From DATBSL01 sp963729875 (GTDB taxonomy: Bacteria > Acidobacteriota > Vicinamibacteria > Fen-336), in assembly GCA_963729875.1 (NCBI GenBank), contig CAVSPR010000006.1:124001-188000 (forward strand): 64,000 nucleotides of DNA. The letters are read 5' to 3'. Positions 34,157 through 42,971 of the stretch are shown here, piece after piece. Both the position numbers and the translations under genes were made by a program. Numbering within the stretch: position 1 is the stretch's first letter; every line of letters begins with the position of its first letter. Below the pieces are notes generated by a model. The model saw nothing but the letters and a program-made list of their open reading frames with translations. It had not been told where the DNA came from and made no database searches.

Positions 34157-36141
34157 AAGCCGCCCAGCCTCCAGGTGGCGTAGGCGCGGACCTGCGGCAC
34201 GCGGTCGTCGTTCTCGACGAGCAGCGGGTTGCCGTAGTGGCTCTTGCGCAGGAAGAGGTCGCCGTCGATGCCGATGCCGAACCCACCGGCGATGGGCGCC
34301 CGCAGGCGCACAGTGGCGACCTGGAGGTCGTGGTCGGCGTCGCCGCCGTTCGCCGGGGTGTCGTTCGTGGCGTGGATCCACTGGTAGCGGTAGGTGGCCT
34401 GCACGACCGGGTGCTTTCCCACGAGGAGCAAGGCCTCCGCCCGGGCGCCGAGACCCGGCCCGTACTCCCAGCGACGAAGCTCCTTCGTGCTCCCCGACGG
34501 GTCGGTGAGCTCGAACTTCGAGTTGATGGAGCCGAGCACCGTCCCGATGAGGTCGGCGTGCAGCTCCAGCCGCGTCGAGGGTGAGAGGGCGAAGCGGTGG
34601 GAGAGGCCGAGGGCGAAGCTCTGGGCCGCGAACTCCCACGTCCGCTGGTTCACGTAGTCGAAGTGCTGGACGAGGGCGATCGCCCCGTCGCGCGCGCCGG
34701 GCTCTCCGAAGGGCTTCGAGAGGAGGTCGCCGCGGATCGTCATGAGCCCGGCGGGGTCGACGTCGTCCGTGAAGTTGATCTGCGTCTGCATCCAGAACGA
34801 GTCGTACGGGCGGCGCCGCTCGTTGTCGAAGACGCTGCCGTAGGCGACGAACAGGTCGGCGAAGGCAGCGGTCTTCGCTCCGTCGCCGTTCAGCTCCCCC
34901 TCGTTCCCGACCCGCCGCGCGCCGAGCGAGACGAGGGCGCCCAGGCGCCTCGGGCGCCAGTCGAGCGGCTCCTCCGGGTTGGGGGAGCGGTACTGGTCGC
35001 GGAAGAGCCCGCGGTTGAAGCCCCGCACGATGTCGAAGGGGAAGATGGCGGCTTCCCGGATCACGCGGCTCACTCCCTTGTCGCGGTTGTCGAGGATGAC
35101 CGACCCGAGGCGGTGGATCATCTCGCCCATGGCGATCCCCCCGAGGGAGGTCGAGACCACGTCGTTCCCCGACATCTTCAGGGTCTCGCCGCAGCACTCC
35201 CAGAGGAAGCTGCCGCCCACCGCGATCGCGGAGGAGCCCCAGAACCCGAGGCCGGTCGAGCGGCCGGTGCTGTAGAAGAGCGCCCCGTTCCACGGGTGGT
35301 AGAAGTTGTTGGTGTCGAACTTGTTCTGGTCGATCTCGAAGCCACGCTCGAGGTTCCGCCACCACGTGAGGGGGCTGACCTGGACGTAGTTGGAGTCGTG
35401 GATGTACTCGTTCTGGATGGAGGCGAAGCCGAAGTCGACCAGCAGCTGGCCGATCGCGAGCCCGGGGCTGCGGCGGACGCCCCAGGGCAGCGGCGGGCCG
35501 GTGTATCCCGGCGACCCGGCGCGGCCGAACGGCCTCCAGGTCAGCCCGACGCGTCCCGTGAACGCGCTCAGGGAGTCGATCTGCGCCCCGTCGCCCAGCG
35601 GCAGAGCGTCCGCCTGCTGCCCCAGGTAGTTGAGGGACAGGTCGAGGGCGACCGAACCGTTGATGTCGATCTCGACCCCGGGAGCGAGGCTGTAGCTCCA
35701 ACCGTCCACGGCCGGCGCCGCCCGGTCGAGGGTCACCTGGTCGTGCAGGCGCGTGAGCCCGAGCCGAGCCTGCAGGTAGGGGCGGACACGCGCCCGCGGC
35801 CACGGGGAGAACGTCCCGTAAAGATAGAAGGGAGCCGCGGAGACCTCTTCGAAGGGAACGGGCTCGACGGTCCGGAAGCGATGGAACTCGTACCCGATCC
35901 CGCCGCGGAAGCGGCCCTTCTCGAGGAAGAGGTTGAAGTCCGCGCTCCAGGTGTCGTCGAGAAAGTCACTCGCCGCCCCGGTCGCGCGGCCGTAGCCGAT
36001 CGCTCCGGTGAAGCCGTACCGGAGGTGGTCGGGTTCCGCGGAGGCTTCCTGGCCGGCCGCGGGCAGGGCGGGGAGTGCCAGGGCCACGACCAGGGCGAGG
36101 GCGCGCCCGCGGGAGAGGGATCGGAGGGGGGGAAGAGCCAT
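34153..36141 (-). CDS. DUF3943 outer membrane protein
   Basis: A 662-residue exported protein; signal peptide 1-30 (LVVALALPALPAAGQ). The segment FDTNNFYHPWNGALFYSTGRSTGLGFWGSSA is the hallmark of DUF3943, with FLWECCGETLKMSGNDVVSTSLGGIAMGEMIHRL following. The N- and C-terminal parts are beta-barrel-like (FGIGIDGDLFLRKSHYGNPLL, ending RAYATWRLGGF with terminal Phe). It is convergent with the TolB-like gene: the two stops share the palindrome CTAG (34153-34156). Role unknown; the family is widespread in Bacteroidota, Acidobacteriota and Myxococcota. Confidence 0.82.
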   Translation of the reverse strand: MALPPLRSLSRGRALALVVALALPALPAAGQEASAEPDHLRYGFTGAIGYGRATGAASDFLDDTWSADFNLFLEKGRFRGGIGYEFHRFRTVEPVPFEEVSAAPFYLYGTFSPWPRARVRPYLQARLGLTRLHDQVTLDRAAPAVDGWSYSLAPGVEIDINGSVALDLSLNYLGQQADALPLGDGAQIDSLSAFTGRVGLTWRPFGRAGSPGYTGPPLPWGVRRSPGLAIGQLLVDFGFASIQNEYIHDSNYVQVSPLTWWRNLERGFEIDQNKFDTNNFYHPWNGALFYSTGRSTGLGFWGSSAIAVGGSFLWECCGETLKMSGNDVVSTSLGGIAMGEMIHRLGSVILDNRDKGVSRVIREAAIFPFDIVRGFNRGLFRDQYRSPNPEEPLDWRPRRLGALVSLGARRVGNEGELNGDGAKTAAFADLFVAYGSVFDNERRRPYDSFWMQTQINFTDDVDPAGLMTIRGDLLSKPFGEPGARDGAIALVQHFDYVNQRTWEFAAQSFALGLSHRFALSPSTRLELHADLIGTVLGSINSKFELTDPSGSTKELRRWEYGPGLGARAEALLLVGKHPVVQATYRYQWIHATNDTPANGGDADHDLQVATVRLRAPIAGGFGIGIDGDLFLRKSHYGNPLLVENDDRVPQVRAYATWRLGGF

Positions 36142-36201
36142 GGCGCGAGCGCCGAAGTCTACCAGAAGGCCGTCACGGCCGAGGCTCGCGCCGACGGGCG
36201 C

Positions 36202-37704
36202 TCAGGGGGCGCCGCAGCCGCGGCGGCGGTAGATGCGCACGTGCTCGACCACGTCGAGAGGCTCGTAGGAGGCCGCGACGAACGTGGCGAGCCGGCGCCT
36301 CTCCTCCAGCGGAAAGCCCCAGCGCCCGAGGCGCGCGGCCGCCGTGTCGAGCACGTAGGTCGGGCGGCGCCTCGCGAGGTCGTCGAGAAGCCAGTCCCAG
36401 TGCAGCGGGTTCACGAGGCCCTCGCCGGCGCCCGGGTCCCGGTTCCCCGACACGTAGCCGACGAGGCTGAAGCCCACGAGGAGGAAGCGGCTCGCCGCGG
36501 GGAGGCGGGTCTGCGTGTAGAACATCGGGGCCCAGCCCCAGACGAAGAGGGGGCCCTCGCCGAAGCAACGGTCCTCGCGGAGCCGCGCGGCGACGCGCGC
36601 GAACGCGGGGTGCGTCTCCGTGTAGACGTCGTCGCGGACGAGGTACAGGTAGCCGTTGGCCGCGGTGAAGCCGACGAGCAGGACCGCGGCCCACGCGACG
36701 AAGGCCCGCGCGGCGCGGCCGAGAGGGAGGCGCACGTGCTCCGCGGCCCAGGGAGCGGCCCCGAGGGCGAGGGGGAAGTAGAGCGGGATCAGGTAGTGGG
36801 GGTAGAGCCGCAGGCCCAGGAGAGCGGCGAGGAAGGAGAGCGAGAGGAGCGACGCGACGAGGGCGGCCTCGTGCTCGCCGAGGGCGCGGCGCGAGCGCCA
36901 GGCCGCCCACCACAGGGGAGCGGTGGCCACGAGGAACGGCAGCAGGTACGCGGCCGCTCGCTCGGCCGTCTCGCCGGCGGACACGGGGTTGGCCGAGTAC
37001 GCCAGGTTGTGCGTCCAGTTCCAGTAGACGAAGGCGTCGCCCGCCCCGAGGGCGGCGAAAACGCCCCACGCAGCGAGCGGCGGCAGCAGGAAGCCTGCGA
37101 CGAGTAGAGCGAGGCGGCCGAGCAGCCGCGGCCTGCCGTCGCGCCACCCCGCGAGGACGATGGCGACCGCGAGCGCCGGTCCCCACGCCGCCGCCTGGTA
37201 CTTGAAGAGCGTCGCCACGCCCACGAGGAGGCCGGCGGCGAGCGCGCGCGAGGGGCGCCGGGCGGCGCCCGCGTCCCGGAGCGCGACGACCGCGAGGGCC
37301 AGCGGGCCGAGCATCAGGATCTCGCAGTTCACCGCCAGCATGTCGTGGCCGAGAAAGGCGGCGCTCCAGACGAGGAAGACGAGGCCGGCGAGGAGACCGC
37401 GGCGGTCGTGGCCGAAGAACGCCGAGGCGCAGAGGGCGACGAAGGGCACGACGAGGAGGGCGGTCAGGAGCCGGACCGGCAGCATCCCGTCTCCGATGAG
37501 CTGGGCCGCCGCGTACCAGGCGAAGACGAGGGGCGGCTTGTGGTCCGCGAAGTCCACGTAGGGCATGCCCCCCCGGAGCATCTCGCGGGCGCCGGTCAGG
37601 TAGACGGCCTCGTCGAGGTCCACCGTGGGCACGCCCACGAGCACCGCCCGCGTGAGGAAGGCGGCCGCGGCGAAGAGCAGGAACCTCAGGAGCGCCCGGG
37701 GCAC
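36202..37704 (-). CDS. GT-C family (ArnT/PMT-like) membrane glycosyltransferase A
   Basis: A 500-residue protein with about 11 membrane helices. Typical GT-C start: VDLDEAVYLTGAREML (with the DE acidic pair) and YVDFADHKPPLVF. Later loops hold LFVWGWAPMFYTQTRLPAASRFL, and a periplasmic C-terminal tail. Such enzymes transfer sugars from polyprenyl-phosphate donors to lipids or proteins on the outer side of the inner membrane; the substrate is not known. GTG start at 37704. It is divergently arranged with a paralogue at 37779, sharing a 74-base promoter region. Confidence 0.85.
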   Translation of the reverse strand: MPRALLRFLLFAAAAFLTRAVLVGVPTVDLDEAVYLTGAREMLRGGMPYVDFADHKPPLVFAWYAAAQLIGDGMLPVRLLTALLVVPFVALCASAFFGHDRRGLLAGLVFLVWSAAFLGHDMLAVNCEILMLGPLALAVVALRDAGAARRPSRALAAGLLVGVATLFKYQAAAWGPALAVAIVLAGWRDGRPRLLGRLALLVAGFLLPPLAAWGVFAALGAGDAFVYWNWTHNLAYSANPVSAGETAERAAAYLLPFLVATAPLWWAAWRSRRALGEHEAALVASLLSLSFLAALLGLRLYPHYLIPLYFPLALGAAPWAAEHVRLPLGRAARAFVAWAAVLLVGFTAANGYLYLVRDDVYTETHPAFARVAARLREDRCFGEGPLFVWGWAPMFYTQTRLPAASRFLLVGFSLVGYVSGNRDPGAGEGLVNPLHWDWLLDDLARRRPTYVLDTAAARLGRWGFPLEERRRLATFVAASYEPLDVVEHVRIYRRRGCGAP

Positions 37705-37778
37705 CCCGCTACTCTAATTCGGGAGCGGCCCGGTGCGCAGGTCGGTCTAAGATCACGGTCTCCAGGGGGCTCCTCCTC
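37705..37778. promoter_or_regulatory. Divergent promoter region of the two GT-C genes
   Basis: Only 74 bases separate the two start codons. On the plus strand TAAGAT at 37747-37752 could be a -10 for the right gene; on the minus strand TAGAGT (plus 37713-37718) could be a -10 for the left gene. The spacing implies overlapping control. No -35 boxes are convincing. Confidence 0.35.
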
Positions 37779-39290
37779 GTGAAGCTCGACGCCCGCCGCC
37801 TCGCCCTCGTGGCCGCCCTCGTGGCGGCGAGCGCCGTCGTGCGGGCCCCCCTCGTCGCCGCCCCGCCCCTCTCGGACGAGTCCGCGCACCTGCTGGGCTC
37901 CTTCAGCCTGCTCGACGGCGGGCGGCTCTACGTGGACTTCGTCGACAACAAGCCGCCGCTTCTCTACGCCGCCTACGCCTCGGCCCAGGCGCTCCTGGGG
38001 CGCGGCCTCGGGTCGGTGCGGCTCGTCGCCGTGCTGCTGCTGATCCCGCTCACGGCCCTCGCCGCGTCGGCCTTCTTCGGGCACGACCGCCGCGGCGTGC
38101 TGGCCGCCCTCCTCTACGTGCTGCTCTCCGCCGCCATGGTTCCCGAGGACGCCCTGCCCGTGCACGCCGAGCTCCTCATGCTGCTGCCGGCGGCCTGGGC
38201 CGTCGTGCTGCTGGGGGGCACGGGCGCAACGCGCTCCAGCCCGTGGCCCGACGTCGTGGCCGGGGGGCTGCTGGGCGTCGCCACGCTCGTGAAGCCCACC
38301 GCCGCCTTCTGGCTGGCGGCCGCACCCCTGGCCGTCCTCCGGCGCGACCGAAGCGCGGGTGGCCTTCGCGCCGCCGCCCGGGCGGGCCTGGGAGCTGCCG
38401 CCGGCTTCGTCGTACCGCTCGTCGCGACCGGCCTCGTCTTCGCGCACGCGGGGACGCTCGGGGACCTCGTCGAGCGGGTGGTGCTCGCCAATGTCCGCTA
38501 CGTCGGCGCCCCCCTCCCGCTGCTCGAGTGGGCGGCGCGCGCGGCGCGCGGCGCTCTGCCCTGGCTGGCCGCGACCGCGGCCGCCTGGTGGGCCTACGCG
38601 CGGGGGAGAAGGCTCGAAGGGCCAGGCTTCCGGTCGGCGCTGGTGGACGCGCTCGTCCTGTGCTCGATCCCCGCCGTGCTGGTGGGTGGCCGCTTCTACG
38701 GCCACTACTTCCTCCAGCTGCTCTTCCCGCTGTGCCTCGGGGCGGCCCCGGCTCTCGCCCGGCTCGATCGCGCCGCGCGCGCGGCCCTGGCCCTGGTCGC
38801 GGCGACGGCGCTCGGCTTTGCGACGGCCAACGCCTGGCTCGTCCTCGTTCGCGACGACGTGGTCGAGGACACCTTCCCCCTGCACCGCGACGTGGCGGCC
38901 TTCCTGCGGGATGACCCGTGCCACGAGGGCGCCTCCGTCTTCGTCTGGGGGATCGCGCCCCGGCTCTACGTCGAGACGGGGCTGCGGCCGGCCTCCCGCT
39001 TCGTGCTCCCGCAGGAGACGATCAGCGGACACCAGCCGGGCCGGCGGGCGATGGCGCCGTCCGTGGTCGAGGCGGACCGCCGTCTGCTGCTGGCCGACCT
39101 CCAGGCGAGCGCGCCGGCGTACATCCTCGACCTCGCCCCCTCGGGCTTCCACCGGTGGGACCGCTTCCCGCTGACGACGTTTCCCGCCCTTCTCGGCCTC
39201 GTCCGCCGCGAGTACGAGATCGCGGGCGTGGTGGACGGCGTCGTGATCCACCGGCGCCTCGGGTGCGTCGGCCCGGGATCGATGCGCTGA
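37779..39290 (+). CDS. GT-C family (ArnT/PMT-like) membrane glycosyltransferase B
   Basis: A 503-residue multi-helix protein, GTG start. Like its divergent neighbour it has the acidic pair after helix 1 (LSDESAHLLGSFSLL) and YVDFVDNKPPLLY, plus AASAFFGHDRRGVLAALLY and VFVWGIAPRLYVETGLRPASRF, phrases shared with paralogue A at matching positions. So the two arose by duplication and inversion, or by head-to-head tandem arrangement. The donor and acceptor are unknown; paired GT-C proteins often modify the same glycolipid. The end is followed by an AT-rich regulatory tract. Confidence 0.85.
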   Translation: MKLDARRLALVAALVAASAVVRAPLVAAPPLSDESAHLLGSFSLLDGGRLYVDFVDNKPPLLYAAYASAQALLGRGLGSVRLVAVLLLIPLTALAASAFFGHDRRGVLAALLYVLLSAAMVPEDALPVHAELLMLLPAAWAVVLLGGTGATRSSPWPDVVAGGLLGVATLVKPTAAFWLAAAPLAVLRRDRSAGGLRAAARAGLGAAAGFVVPLVATGLVFAHAGTLGDLVERVVLANVRYVGAPLPLLEWAARAARGALPWLAATAAAWWAYARGRRLEGPGFRSALVDALVLCSIPAVLVGGRFYGHYFLQLLFPLCLGAAPALARLDRAARAALALVAATALGFATANAWLVLVRDDVVEDTFPLHRDVAAFLRDDPCHEGASVFVWGIAPRLYVETGLRPASRFVLPQETISGHQPGRRAMAPSVVEADRRLLLADLQASAPAYILDLAPSGFHRWDRFPLTTFPALLGLVRREYEIAGVVDGVVIHRRLGCVGPGSMR

Positions 39291-39341
39291 CCCTCCCGAG
39301 CGGCGAAACCTCAAGAAAGGCCTTGCGGACGCGCGACGGCT

Positions 39342-39412
39342 CTATCTAGAATCCGCGAATAGGCCAATCGGTCTGTTTAATTTAAGACGCCTTAAACGCT
39401 CGATTCATCGAG
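39342..39412 (+). promoter_or_regulatory. AT-rich region with two inverted repeats before the ChaC-like gene
   Basis: An unusually AT-rich stretch in a GC-rich genome. It holds a -10-like TAGAAT at about 39347, a perfect inverted repeat TTTAAGACGCCTTAAA (39381-39396, arms of 6) and a second, CTCGATTCATCGAG (39399-39412, arms of 6). The second ends three bases before GGAGGG of the ribosome site. Likely an operator; a terminator of the GT-C gene is the alternative. Confidence 0.45.
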
Positions 39413-39425
39413 TTGGAGGGACAGG

Positions 39426-39926
39426 GTGGCTTGGGCTTTCGCCTACGGGAGCCTGATGGGAGACGCGGTGCTCGGCCGGTACCCCGCGCGCCCGGCCCGG
39501 CTCCCCGGGTTTCGGCGCGCCTTCCTGCACTCGTCCACGAGGCGGTGGGGCACGCCCGAGCGCCCTTGCCCGATCCTCGGCCTCGCCCCGGGCGGCGAGT
39601 GCTGGGGGCTCGTCTTCGACGTCGCGGAGGGAGAGCGCGGGGCGGTCGAGCGCGCGCTCGCGAAGCGTGAGGCGGCCGCGGAGCGCCGCCGCGAGACCCG
39701 GGCCGTCGAGGTGCCGGGGGGCACGGTGGCGGCGTGGGTGTGGGTCTCGCTCGCGTCGAACGGCGGTGGAGAGACCGACCTGGTCGCGCTCGAGGCGCGC
39801 CTGCGCGCGGCGCACGGGGTCGTGGGCACCGGCGTCGAGTACGTGCGAACGGTCGTCCACGCGATGGACCTGCACGGGATCCAGGACTCTCTGGTGGCCG
39901 CGCTCTGGGCGCGGCTCGGGGGCTGA
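39426..39926 (+). CDS. ChaC/GGCT-like gamma-glutamylcyclotransferase
   Basis: A 166-residue protein with FAYGSLMGDAVLGRYPARPARLPGFRRAF at the start, the strand-plus-loop (YGSL) that binds substrate in gamma-glutamylcyclotransferases. CWGLVFDVAEGERGAVERALAKREA provides the next strand and the conserved Glu-containing helix. The family cleaves gamma-glutamyl peptides such as glutathione; specificity cannot be read here. GTG 39426 is chosen with GGAGGG six bases upstream. It is seven bases from the next gene and probably co-transcribed with it and the radical SAM gene. Confidence 0.78.
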   Translation: MAWAFAYGSLMGDAVLGRYPARPARLPGFRRAFLHSSTRRWGTPERPCPILGLAPGGECWGLVFDVAEGERGAVERALAKREAAAERRRETRAVEVPGGTVAAWVWVSLASNGGGETDLVALEARLRAAHGVVGTGVEYVRTVVHAMDLHGIQDSLVAALWARLGG

Positions 39927-39933
39927 GGCGACG

Positions 39934-41025
39934 ATGCTCCTCTACATCACCGCCGAGGACGTGCTGGGGAGCGGCGCCCCGGAGCGCCGGGGGCCCCGCC
40001 CGCTGCACGCGATCCCCTCGACCCTGTCCGGCCTCTTCGACCTCGGCCTCCGGCACCACGTGCGCCCGGCGGCCCTGGCCTGGTGGGAGAACGGCTCGCT
40101 CGAGCCGGTGCCGGACTGGCGGTTCGACCGGCTCGCGATCCGGCTCGCCCTGTTCGCGCGCGAGCGCCTGGGCGTCGAGCCGGGGGGCCGCGTGGCCGTG
40201 GTGGGCCGGCTCGGGTGGCTGTGGCCGGCCCTGGACTTCGCGGCGATGGGCTTCGGCGTGACGCCCGTCGGCGTCGAGCACGACGTGGAGGACGAGGCCC
40301 TCTCGTCGATCGTCGCCGAGGCCGCGCCGCGGGTCGCGTTCGCGACGGACGGCGAGTCCGCCGGACGGCTCGCCCGGCTGCGGCTGCAGGGCCGGCTCGG
40401 GGACGCGATCGTGGCGGCCGAGGGCCTGCCCCGGGAGCAGGGGCTGCTGCCCCTCGCCGATCTCCTGGGCCTGGCCTCCGTGCTCGACACCGCGGAGAGG
40501 GCCCAGGCGTTCCGCGCCTTCTCGCGCCAGGTCGCGCCCGACGATCCCGCCCTGTGGCACGCCGGTCCGCGCGGGAGCGTCCGCCTGACCCACCGGGAGG
40601 CGATGGCGGGGGTGGCGGACGGTCTGCGGTCGCGTCCCGCCCGCGAGGGCGACGTGGCGTACGTCGACGCCCCCCGCGTGACGCTCAAGAAGCGGCTGGC
40701 CGTGGCGGCCTTCGTGGGCGACGGCCACACCACGACGGTGCTGGGGCGCGAGGGGCGGGCCGCCGAGGACGTGGCGGTGACCCGGCCGCACAAGGCCGTC
40801 TCGTCGGAGGGCTGGCCGCCGACCCTGTGCGACGGCCGGGGCTCGCGGTGGCCGGGCGGCCTCGACCGGTGGCGGGCGCGACGCCGGGTGCAGGAGGCCT
40901 TCGGGGGCCGCCTGCGCTGGCTCGAGGCGGGCTCGTCTCTCGGCGGGGACGCCGTGCGCGCTCTCGCCGCCGCGGGCATCGCCGTGGAGGTCGGGGACAG
41001 GGAGGCGCCTGCTCGGGCGTCGTGA
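39934..41025 (+). CDS. Degenerate adenylate-forming (AMP-binding) enzyme-like protein
   Basis: A 363-residue protein whose N-terminal two thirds follow the acyl-CoA synthetase fold: PSTLSGLFDLGLRHHVRPAALAWWENG, FDRLAIRLALFARERLGVEPGGRVAVVGRL, PALDFAAMGFGVTPVGVEHDVEDEAL. The P-loop TSGTTGxPK of active enzymes is missing; in its place is GPRGSVRLTHREAMAGV. The C-terminal lid domain is also absent or unrecognisable. I therefore infer an enzyme that has lost adenylation, perhaps a binding or regulatory protein. It lies between the ChaC-like gene and the radical SAM gene (49 bases), which may use a lipid or acyl substrate. Confidence 0.68.
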   Translation: MLLYITAEDVLGSGAPERRGPRPLHAIPSTLSGLFDLGLRHHVRPAALAWWENGSLEPVPDWRFDRLAIRLALFARERLGVEPGGRVAVVGRLGWLWPALDFAAMGFGVTPVGVEHDVEDEALSSIVAEAAPRVAFATDGESAGRLARLRLQGRLGDAIVAAEGLPREQGLLPLADLLGLASVLDTAERAQAFRAFSRQVAPDDPALWHAGPRGSVRLTHREAMAGVADGLRSRPAREGDVAYVDAPRVTLKKRLAVAAFVGDGHTTTVLGREGRAAEDVAVTRPHKAVSSEGWPPTLCDGRGSRWPGGLDRWRARRRVQEAFGGRLRWLEAGSSLGGDAVRALAAAGIAVEVGDREAPARAS

Positions 41026-41074
41026 GCCGCGTGCGGCCCGGAGCGGGCCGCACGCGTGTGGGGAGGAGACAGTC

Positions 41075-42919
41075 ATGGAGCTGCTTCAGCAGATCGGCGA
41101 GCTGGCGTGGAAGGCCTTTCAGTCGGTGAACATGCGCCTCCCCGAGGGACGCTCGGTCGAGCCGCGGTGGGCGCCCGGACCCCTGCCGAAGTCCCACGAG
41201 AGGACGCGCCCTCCGCTCGGCTACCCCCGCGAGACCGACTCGCTCTGCCCCCGCTGCGTCATCGATGCGCGGAAGAAGATCCTGAGCGGCGAGCGCGACA
41301 TCTCCGACCTGGTGAACGGGCACGTTGGCGAGATCAAGGCCACCTTCCACGTGAAGGGACGGGAGCTCTGGGTGACCAAGACCTGCCCCGACCACGGCAC
41401 GTTCGACGACCTGCGCTCGATCGACGTCGAGTTCGACCGCGTGATCGAGCGCCGCTACCCGGGCCGCGACTTCCGTACGCTCGGGGACGCCCTCGTCCAC
41501 CGCCACGGGACGTCCACCGTCCGCTACGGCCGGGGCGCCGTCCTCACCGTGGACCTCACGAACCGCTGCAACATGATGTGCAACCCCTGCTTCATGGACG
41601 CCAACCAGGTGGGCTACGTGCACGAGCTGACGTTCGAGGAGGTGCGGAAGATCCTCGACGACTCGATCTCCTTCAAGCCGCGGCGGCAGATGGTCGTGCA
41701 ATACTCCGGGGGCGAGCCGACCCTCTCCCCACACTTCCTCGAGGCCTGCGCCTACGCGAAGAAGGTCGGCTACAAGCTCGTCCAGGCCGCCACCAACGGC
41801 CTGCGCTTCGCCCTCGAGCCGGAGTTCGCCTTCCAGGCACGGGAAGCCGGGCTCGACATGGTCTACCTCCAGTTCGACGGGACGACGAACGAGTCGAACG
41901 CCCACCGCCACATCACGAACCTCTTCGACGTCCGGCAGGTGGCCATCGACAACCTGGCCGCCGCGGGGATCCGCATCACGCCGGTGGTGACCGTGGTGAA
42001 CGGCGTGAACAACCACCAGGTCGGCCCGATCTTCGACTTCTGCCTCGCGAACCACGAGAAGATGGGCGGCCCCGCCTTCCAACCGGTCTCCTTCACCGGG
42101 CGCGACGAGGAAGTGAGCGACGAGGTGCGCCTGCGCCAGCGCTACACGACCTCCCACCTCGCCCACGACCTCGCCCGGCACTACGGCGGGAAGATCGATC
42201 CCTACCGGGACTGGTACCCGCTCGGGGCGTCCACCGCCTTCGCCGCGCTCGCCGACCACCTCAAGGGGCCCGAGCAGGACTTCGGCCAGCTCAACTGCGG
42301 CTGCCACCCCAACTGCGGCGCGGCCACGATGATGGTCGCCAACTCCCGCACCGGCCAGTGGGCGACGGTCATGTCGTTCTTCGACCTCGAGCGGTTCTCC
42401 CGCGACCTCGACGTCGTCGTCGACTCCGCCCGCGGGCGGACGCTCACCGTCGCCCAGATCGGCCTCTCCTTCCTCCGCAACTTCGACGAGAGGAAGGCGC
42501 CCGCCGGCCTCACTCCCCGGGTGATGCTGGAGCTGTTCAGCGGGAAGATGGGGGGCGGGGTGACGTCGGACAAGCCGGCCGCGAAGAGCGAGTGGCGCAT
42601 CACCACGATCCTCAGCATGTGGTTCCAGGACCTGTGGAACTACGACTTCCGGAGGACCGAGATGTGCGTCATCCCCTACGGCACGCAGGAGGGGGAGATC
42701 TCGTTCTGCGCCTACAACACCGGGGTCGGGTGGCGGCAGATCATCGAGGAGATGCGGCAGGTGGCGAGCACCCAGGACTGGTTCCGGGAAAAGGGACGGC
42801 ACCAGATCTACGCGGGGAACCGTCCCGTCCCCCTGCCCACCGCCCTGAAGCGCAAGATCCCCCTGATGGCGGGGGAGCCGTCGGGAGGCGGCTGCGGGAC
42901 GGGCTGCGGCTGTCACTGA
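41075..42919 (+). CDS. Radical SAM protein of the Tes/Mss-like class (COG1964)
   Basis: A 614-residue radical SAM enzyme. The N-terminal rubredoxin-like pair LCPRC (Cys 58, 61) and TKTCPDHG (Cys 104) precede the radical SAM motif CNMMCNPC (Cys 165, 169, 172; CxxxCxxC) in DLTNRCNMMCNPCFMD. QYSGGEPTLSP is the SAM-binding GGE loop. A further cluster candidate is LNCGCHPNCGAAT and the C-terminal region holds MCVIPYGTQEGEISFCAYNTGVGW. The very C-terminus is Cys/Gly-rich (GGGCGTGCGCH). This pattern is that of tetraether synthase (Tes) and the bacterial membrane-spanning-lipid synthase Mss, which join fatty-acyl or isoprenoid chain ends. Function here is inferred from class. Confidence 0.82.
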   Translation: MELLQQIGELAWKAFQSVNMRLPEGRSVEPRWAPGPLPKSHERTRPPLGYPRETDSLCPRCVIDARKKILSGERDISDLVNGHVGEIKATFHVKGRELWVTKTCPDHGTFDDLRSIDVEFDRVIERRYPGRDFRTLGDALVHRHGTSTVRYGRGAVLTVDLTNRCNMMCNPCFMDANQVGYVHELTFEEVRKILDDSISFKPRRQMVVQYSGGEPTLSPHFLEACAYAKKVGYKLVQAATNGLRFALEPEFAFQAREAGLDMVYLQFDGTTNESNAHRHITNLFDVRQVAIDNLAAAGIRITPVVTVVNGVNNHQVGPIFDFCLANHEKMGGPAFQPVSFTGRDEEVSDEVRLRQRYTTSHLAHDLARHYGGKIDPYRDWYPLGASTAFAALADHLKGPEQDFGQLNCGCHPNCGAATMMVANSRTGQWATVMSFFDLERFSRDLDVVVDSARGRTLTVAQIGLSFLRNFDERKAPAGLTPRVMLELFSGKMGGGVTSDKPAAKSEWRITTILSMWFQDLWNYDFRRTEMCVIPYGTQEGEISFCAYNTGVGWRQIIEEMRQVASTQDWFREKGRHQIYAGNRPVPLPTALKRKIPLMAGEPSGGGCGTGCGCH

Positions 42920-42953
42920 CCGGGCGGCGGCGCGCACCGGTCGACGACGGTCA

Positions 42954-42967
42954 CCGCCCGCGGGCGG
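42954..42967. terminator. Palindromic hairpin between convergent genes
   Basis: CCGCCCGCGGGCGG is a perfect 14-base palindrome (arms of seven) in the 52 bases between the stop of the radical SAM gene and the stop of the minus-strand barrel gene. It could serve as a two-way terminator. In such a GC-rich region chance palindromes are possible. Confidence 0.35.
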
Positions 42968-42971
42968 CGGC

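Noticed and set aside
34597..37107. Plus-strand frame of about 830 codons over the DUF3943 and GT-C genes
   Set aside because: Antisense to a signal-peptide-bearing barrel and a multi-helix protein; its product is low-complexity.
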